Below, one piece after another: positions 5,680-9,244 of a stretch of DNA of 9,244 nt (positions are counted from its first letter, which is position 1; every line of letters begins with the position of its first letter). The stretch is from positions 1 to 9,244 of the forward strand of contig CAMYWI010000032.1 of the NCBI GenBank assembly GCA_947302675.1, in the 5' to 3' direction. The DNA is from an uncultured Selenomonadales bacterium. GTDB lineage: Bacteria; Bacillota_C; Negativicutes; Selenomonadales; Selenomonadaceae. Both the position numbers and the translations under genes were made by a program. Under the pieces are notes generated by a model. It searched no databases. It had not been told where the DNA came from and was given only the letters and a program-made list of their open reading frames with translations.

Positions 5680-6333
5680 ATGAATCAGAAAGGCTTCGCG
5701 ACGATTTTGGGGCTGTGTTTGATTTTAGCTATTGCGCTTGTCGTCAAGGGGATTCAAGAGTCGGAGGGCAATCACGCTTCCGAGATGACGGATTTTCAAA
5801 CCGAATATGATTTGCAAAGCGCGGCGGAGAGTGGAATTTATATGGCGGCGGCGATTGTCAAAGAAAATCCCTTGCCGCCTAACACTGTCTATGATCAATC
5901 GATAGTTTATAGAGAAGAAATCCAAGAACAAGGCAAGGTGATAAATGGCAAGGAGATAGAAACTTCGAGCGGCTCAATCAAGGTCAACGTTTGGGCTGAG
6001 CGCGTGATTATCAAACCTTACGAAGTAAACTACAGCAGAAAAAGGAATAATAAATATTATAGGACATATCCTTTTATTGACGAAAACAAACAATTTCTTG
6101 GTTGGAAAGGTTATGTATTTTTCAGCGTGGCGGAACTCGTAAGCACGCGCACGGGCGGAACGTTGAATCGTCGCGCTTTCGCCTATGTTGTCGAATCTGC
6201 TATAAAAGAAAGAATCGGCTACATAAAGGAAGAAATTCCTGTCACTGAAAATGAGAAAAATATCATTCACTTTATGAACGAGGCAAAAGGCGATTTTTAT
6301 TATGAAAAAGTTAATAATCCCGACAGAAAGTGA
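5680..6333 (+). CDS. Type IV minor prepilin-like protein (PilX/GspK-like)
   Basis: This 217-residue protein begins MNQKG-FATILGLCLILAIAL: a very short leader, a likely prepilin-peptidase cut after G5, and a hydrophobic helix to about residue 22. Position +5 is Leu, not Glu, as in GspK and in P. aeruginosa PilX, which sit at or near the filament tip. DLQSAAESGIYMAAAIV (44-60) matches the A-A-E-[AS]-G-I helix continuation seen in that class. The rest (about 65-217) is not recognised, and is shorter than in typical GspK. GGAG lies 8 nt before the ATG and overlaps the end of the preceding gene. It ends at TGA 6331-6333, directly before repeat E2, and a diverged copy of its last residues (IHFM...) follows E2 in the same frame, so its C-terminus may have been replaced. 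Confidence 0.8.
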   Translation: MNQKGFATILGLCLILAIALVVKGIQESEGNHASEMTDFQTEYDLQSAAESGIYMAAAIVKENPLPPNTVYDQSIVYREEIQEQGKVINGKEIETSSGSIKVNVWAERVIIKPYEVNYSRKRNNKYYRTYPFIDENKQFLGWKGYVFFSVAELVSTRTGGTLNRRAFAYVVESAIKERIGYIKEEIPVTENEKNIIHFMNEAKGDFYYEKVNNPDRK

Positions 6334-6441
6334 GTAGTTTCTCATACTTTCTTTGCTACGCCCAAAGAAAGTATGCAAAGAAAGGGCGTTTCAACCGGCT
6401 GTTGTCGCATCACGCGACAGGACGGCAATAGCGATACTACG
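6334..6441 (+). repeat. Hairpin-rich interspersed repeat element E2
   Basis: This second copy of the element also described at 2709-2857 is read here on the plus strand. The 52-bp core at 6338-6389 differs from E1 at one base (CTACGCC instead of CTGCGCC in the loop). The perfect 13-bp stem is 6343-6355 with 6363-6375, followed by a tandem CAAAGAAAG at 6376-6384. The second hairpin (6402-6407/6408 with 6414/6415-6420, loop ATCAC) aligns without gaps to that of E1 and keeps its pairing through changed bases. E1's third GC-rich stem is absent. The 108 bp are free of stops in the frame of the preceding gene, which joins the pilin end to its downstream duplicate in register. Confidence 0.78.
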
Positions 6442-6516
6442 ATTCACTTTATGGATAACACAAAAATTCTAGATAATGATTTTTTTTATAGACCAAACGA
6501 CGACCCGACTAAATAA
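6442..6516 (+). pseudogene. Diverged duplicate of the C-terminal codons of the PilX/GspK-like gene
   Basis: Codons at 6442-6516 give IHFMDNTK, then ILDND-FFYRPNDDPTK and TAA. The end of the gene at 6265-6333 gives IHFMNEAK, then GDFYYEKVNNPDRK and TGA. The two align over the whole stretch with a three-codon gap; ATTCACTTTATG is identical. It is in the same reading frame as the gene, 36 codons after its TGA, with no start or ribosome binding site of its own, so it is probably an untranslated remnant. Confidence 0.72.
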
Positions 6517-6535
6517 GTTACTTTTAAAAAGTAAC
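6517..6535. terminator. Palindrome between convergent genes, possible weak terminator
   Basis: GTTACTTTT/AAAAGTAAC is a perfect inverted repeat with one central base, lying 11 nt from the stop of the minus-strand permease. Read on the minus strand it is followed by TTATTT, a poor U-tract; on the plus strand there is none. It is the only terminator candidate seen for either gene apart from the stems of E2. Confidence 0.35.
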
Positions 6536-6546
6536 CAAACAGATAA

Positions 6547-7764
6547 TTATTCGTAGCGCAGGGCGTCAATCGGGTCGAGACGCGCCGCCTTCCGCGCAGG
6601 TAACATTCCGAAAAAAATTCCGACGAACAGCGAAAAGCCAAAGCTCGCCGCGATACTCAAGCCGCTAATAACCGTCGTGAAGTCGCCGAACTTTGAGATT
6701 GCCTGCGCGGCTCCAATGCCGATAACAATCCCGATAAGCCCGCCGATTATGCTAATCATCGTCGATTCGATTAGGAATTGGAGCATGATTGAGTTGTAGG
6801 TCGCGCCGATTGCCTTGCGAATTCCGATTTCGCGCGTGCGCTCGGTGACGGAAACCATCATGATATTCATAATGCCAATGCCGCCGACGATTAGCGAAAT
6901 GCCCGCGATTGACCCCAAGAGCAGTGTTATCATTGTCGTCGTTGAAGTCATTGTCTCCATTAAACTAGTTAAGTTACGGACGTTGAAGTCGTCCTCCGCG
7001 CCCGCGCGGATTCTGTGGCGTTGCCGCAAAAGTTTTTCAATGTTGCTTTGAACTTCGTCCATCTTGTCGGCGTCGCTGACTTGAACGTTTATACTGCGCA
7101 CGTAAGTTATGCCGATAAGTCGTTCCTGCGCGGTCGTCAAGGGAATTAAAACAACGTCGTCTTGGTCTTGACCGCCCGAAGATTGCCCCTTACTCGCCAG
7201 GACGCCGATAATCGTATAGGGCGCGTTGCCAATGCGAATTTTTTTGCCAACGGGATTGACTTCGCCAAAAAGATTTGCCGCGACGGTCGAACCGATAACT
7301 GCGACGCGATTGCGAACGTCGACATCATGTTGGCTGAAGAAAAGCCCGCTCTTCAACGTGAGCGATTGAATTGCGACATATTCGGGGATAACGCCCGTCA
7401 CGGTTGAGTTCCAATTCTCATGACCGTAAACAATTTGATAGCTACCCTGCACCGTCGGCGAAATGTAGTCGACATTTTTTATTTTATCCTTAATGGCTTC
7501 GGCGTCGGCGTAGGTTAAGGTCGTGACGGAGCCAGCCGCGCCTCTTGGACCGCCGCGATTGGAACTACCCGACATGACGATTAGCATATTCGAGCCGAGC
7601 CGCGAGATTGAGTCGACGACATTTTTCTTTACGCCCATGCCGACGCTGACCATTGCGATAACCGCCGCCACGCCGATTATTATTCCAAGCATTGTCAAAA
7701 GCGTCCGCAACTTGTTCGCGACGAGACTCAAGCCCGCCATTTTTAAAAGTTCAGTGAAAAGCAT
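6547..7764 (-). CDS. MacB-like ABC transporter permease (FtsX family)
   Basis: This 405-residue inner-membrane protein has the MacB/FtsX layout. A first membrane helix is at about 22-42 (LGIIIGVAAVIAMVSVGMG), after the K-L-R-T-L-L-T-M-L-G opening typical of the family. A periplasmic MacB-type core follows from about 45 to 270. Three more helices are at about 278-303, 330-355 and 368-390, with the cytoplasmic VTERTREIGIRKAIGA loop (306-321) that contacts the ATPase and the terminal PARKAARLDPIDALRYE. With the ATPase encoded upstream it would form a mechanotransmission exporter of the MacAB/LolCDE class; lipoproteins, peptides or antibiotics are possible substrates. It has no fused ATPase, unlike E. 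coli MacB. The ATG lies 2 nt after the glycosyltransferase stop and only a GGGG precedes it, so translational coupling is likely. Confidence 0.93.
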   Translation of the reverse strand: MLFTELLKMAGLSLVANKLRTLLTMLGIIIGVAAVIAMVSVGMGVKKNVVDSISRLGSNMLIVMSGSSNRGGPRGAAGSVTTLTYADAEAIKDKIKNVDYISPTVQGSYQIVYGHENWNSTVTGVIPEYVAIQSLTLKSGLFFSQHDVDVRNRVAVIGSTVAANLFGEVNPVGKKIRIGNAPYTIIGVLASKGQSSGGQDQDDVVLIPLTTAQERLIGITYVRSINVQVSDADKMDEVQSNIEKLLRQRHRIRAGAEDDFNVRNLTSLMETMTSTTTMITLLLGSIAGISLIVGGIGIMNIMMVSVTERTREIGIRKAIGATYNSIMLQFLIESTMISIIGGLIGIVIGIGAAQAISKFGDFTTVISGLSIAASFGFSLFVGIFFGMLPARKAARLDPIDALRYE

Positions 7765-7766
7765 TT

Positions 7767-8810
7767 CTACCCCTTAAAAATTTTAATCGAAGGTTTTAGT
7801 TCTGTGTAATCTGACCCGCAAATCACGCAATGAAACAAGTTGAAAAGGAAAGTCGGATAAGCCGCGTCTTCGCCGAAATATTTTTTGAAAGTATCTTCGA
7901 CGGCTTGATTCAGTTCCTCTGTAACCCCGTCTTTGTAAATTTGATTTCTAACGATCCAGAAGTTATCCAAAATGCGGAGCAGGAAACTTTTTATACGGTA
8001 TTGAAGAATTTTGTTGTCCCTGAGAAAATCCTCCGTAGCAAAAAATTCGTCAAGGTAGCGCAAGACTTTTATCTGGTCAGAGATGAACTTCGCTACTCGT
8101 TCCGGAGTAAAATTTGAATTACTATCCGAGTCGGGCGACCTTCGATAAATGTAAAACGGAATTGGCGTCTTGACAAAAGTTTTCGCATGTAAAAGCCACT
8201 TCAATGCCATAACTCTAGGGTCGAGGAACGTATAAAAGACAAAATCGTTCTCTATGAAAAATTTTCGATTAAAGATGTTGTGTTGAAGGTCAATGCCCAT
8301 GCTAAACCATTCGTTGACGCGATAATTTAAATCATTCGGCATGACTTCAATGTTGTCGACAGTATTTGCGTCGTAATTGACAAGTGCCAATGGCTTATCT
8401 TCGCTAATTATGCCGTCGGAATCCGTAGTTAAATATTTGCACGTGTGAACAACGTCGGCTTGCGAAAGTTCAGCAACTTCATACATATGTTGCAGGGCGT
8501 GCGACAGATACATATCGTCATCATGCAGAAACATAATATATTTGCCCCGCGCGTCATGCAAAAGCATGTTGTGATTGTATGTTGAGCCAAAATTCTTTCC
8601 ATTGCGATGAAGTTTTATCTTGCCGGAGGAAATTTCGGCGGCGTATTTTTGCTCGACAAAGTCAGCCGAACCGTCAGTTGAGCCGTTGTCGCGAATGATA
8701 ATTTCGTAGTCTTGAAAATTTTCCTGGTTGAGTGCGCTGTCGAGGCATTGCTCGATATAATGTCTTCGATTGTACATGGGAACAAGCACAGAAACTTTTG
8801 GCATGTCCAT
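7767..8810 (-). CDS. Glycosyltransferase family 2 protein
   Basis: This 347-residue protein has an N-terminal GT-A domain (about 5-125). VSVLVPMYNRRHYIEQCLDS opens the nucleotide-binding fold, DNGSTDGS (41-48) is the UDP-sugar segment, and FLHDDDMYL (94-102) holds the D-x-D metal site at 97-99. Residues 126-347 are not recognised and probably set acceptor choice; no membrane helix is clear, so a cytoplasmic or membrane-surface enzyme is expected. The ATG at 8808-8810 has AGGAGG 9 nt upstream, while the second Met (8802-8804) is 15 nt away. The ribosome binding site overlaps the ATPase stop codon, and the permease begins 2 nt after its stop, so it is embedded between the two halves of an ABC exporter. 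Donor and acceptor are unknown. It could glycosylate the exported molecule, or be a surface-polysaccharide enzyme that joined the operon. Confidence 0.93.
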   Translation of the reverse strand: MDMPKVSVLVPMYNRRHYIEQCLDSALNQENFQDYEIIIRDNGSTDGSADFVEQKYAAEISSGKIKLHRNGKNFGSTYNHNMLLHDARGKYIMFLHDDDMYLSHALQHMYEVAELSQADVVHTCKYLTTDSDGIISEDKPLALVNYDANTVDNIEVMPNDLNYRVNEWFSMGIDLQHNIFNRKFFIENDFVFYTFLDPRVMALKWLLHAKTFVKTPIPFYIYRRSPDSDSNSNFTPERVAKFISDQIKVLRYLDEFFATEDFLRDNKILQYRIKSFLLRILDNFWIVRNQIYKDGVTEELNQAVEDTFKKYFGEDAAYPTFLFNLFHCVICGSDYTELKPSIKIFKG

Positions 8811-8824
8811 AAAAAAATTCCTCC

Positions 8825-9244
8825 TTAAACGATATCGATAACTTCATGCGAATCTTTGGTGATGTCCTTGACGATTTGCCCGTCCTTGACGAGGATTTGA
8901 CGGTCGGCGGCTTGCGCAATGTCCGGCTCGTGCGTAACTAAAATTATCGTTGAACCGGCGGCGTGCAGGTCGCGAAAGATTTCCATGATCTCGCCGGTTG
9001 ACTTGGTGTCGAGGTTTCCGGTCGGTTCGTCCGCCATAATGATTGACGGTTTCATTGCTATTGCCCGCGCGATGGCAACTCTTTGACGTTGACCGCCTGA
9101 AAGTTCACTGGGCAAATGACCTGCGCGGTCGGCGAGCGAAACTTTTTCCAACGCCTCCATTGCCAACGCAAGCCGCTCCTTTGTACTTAAGCCCGCGTAA
9201 ACTGCCGGCAACGCGACGTTCTCCAAACTCGTCAACTTCGGTAG
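8825..9244 (-). CDS. ABC transporter ATP-binding protein (MacB/LolD type), 3' part
   Basis: The last 139 codons of an ATPase are present; the 5' part with the Walker A and most of the Q-loop region lies beyond the window. The frame remains open to the edge, reading LPKLTSLENVALPAVYAG, the usual LolD/MacB stretch after the Q-loop, so the TTG at 9233-9235 is internal. The signature LSGGQRQRVAIARAI, Walker B IIMADEPTGNLDT and the switch histidine in VTHEP are intact, so it should hydrolyse ATP. It would pair with the FtsX-type permease at 6547-7764. The C-terminal end, after the D-loop and H-loop, is a short family-typical tail. The TAA at 8825-8827 overlaps the ribosome binding site of the glycosyltransferase. 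Confidence 0.95.
   Translation of the reverse strand, partial: LPKLTSLENVALPAVYAGLSTKERLALAMEALEKVSLADRAGHLPSELSGGQRQRVAIARAIAMKPSIIMADEPTGNLDTKSTGEIMEIFRDLHAAGSTIILVTHEPDIAQAADRQILVKDGQIVKDITKDSHEVIDIV

Noticed and set aside
6331..6516. TGA readthrough giving a C-terminally extended pilin protein
   Set aside because: The frame is open, but the intervening 36 residues are translated repeat sequence with no protein-like character, and nothing at the stop suggests recoding.

Overview
The window looks like chromosomal DNA of a diderm member of the Firmicutes, most likely Negativicutes (a Selenomonas-like lineage). This is inferred from three things: strong AGGAGG-type ribosome binding sites and TTGACA/TATAAT promoters of Firmicutes style, type IV pilin genes, and a MacB/LolD-like ABC exporter, with house-keeping proteins that read as Firmicutes. 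No rRNA, tRNA, CRISPR array, transposase or phage gene was seen.

Layout. (1) 1-425, plus: the 3' part of a flavin reductase-family gene, ending at a bidirectional terminator shared with the convergent ubiD. (2) 473-2696, minus: exodeoxyribonuclease III followed 19 nt later by a UbiD-type prenylated-FMN decarboxylase with a TTG start. (3) 2697-2987: an intergenic stretch with a hairpin-rich repeat element (E1), a second degenerate copy of the exonuclease start region, and the terminator of the cold-shock gene. (4) 2988-3188, minus: a cold-shock protein with a perfect-consensus promoter. (5) 3390-4582, minus: two genes of unknown function, probably one transcript, with a good promoter at 4653-4681. 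(6) 4710-6333, plus: three tightly packed type IV prepilin-like genes in the order minor pilin V/I-like, W/J-like, X/K-like, probably one operon starting from a promoter that overlaps the divergent one. (7) 6334-6546: a second copy of the repeat element (E2) followed by a diverged duplicate of the last 24 codons of the third pilin gene, then a palindrome. (8) 6547-9244, minus: an ABC exporter ATPase (5' end beyond the window), a family 2 glycosyltransferase, and a MacB-like FtsX permease, packed as one operon with the glycosyltransferase between the two exporter subunits.

The most unusual signal is the pair E1/E2. A 52-bp core, identical at 51 positions, forms a 13-bp perfect stem and is followed by a second hairpin whose stem changes in a compensated way between copies. 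In both places the element lies next to a gene end in the same orientation relative to the gene, and in both places that gene end is present twice, once on each side of the element: the first 8 codons and ribosome binding site of the exonuclease at E1, the last 22-24 codons of the pilin gene at E2. The duplicates are not identical, and at E1 the two differences are synonymous. This suggests a repeat family whose spread is linked to duplication, or replacement by a diverged allele, of gene ends.

Functionally, the three pilin-like genes would provide the minor (tip or priming) subunits of a type IV pilus, type II secretion or DNA-uptake pseudopilus whose motor and platform genes lie elsewhere. 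The ABC genes form a macrolide- or lipoprotein-type exporter with a co-transcribed sugar transferase of unknown acceptor.
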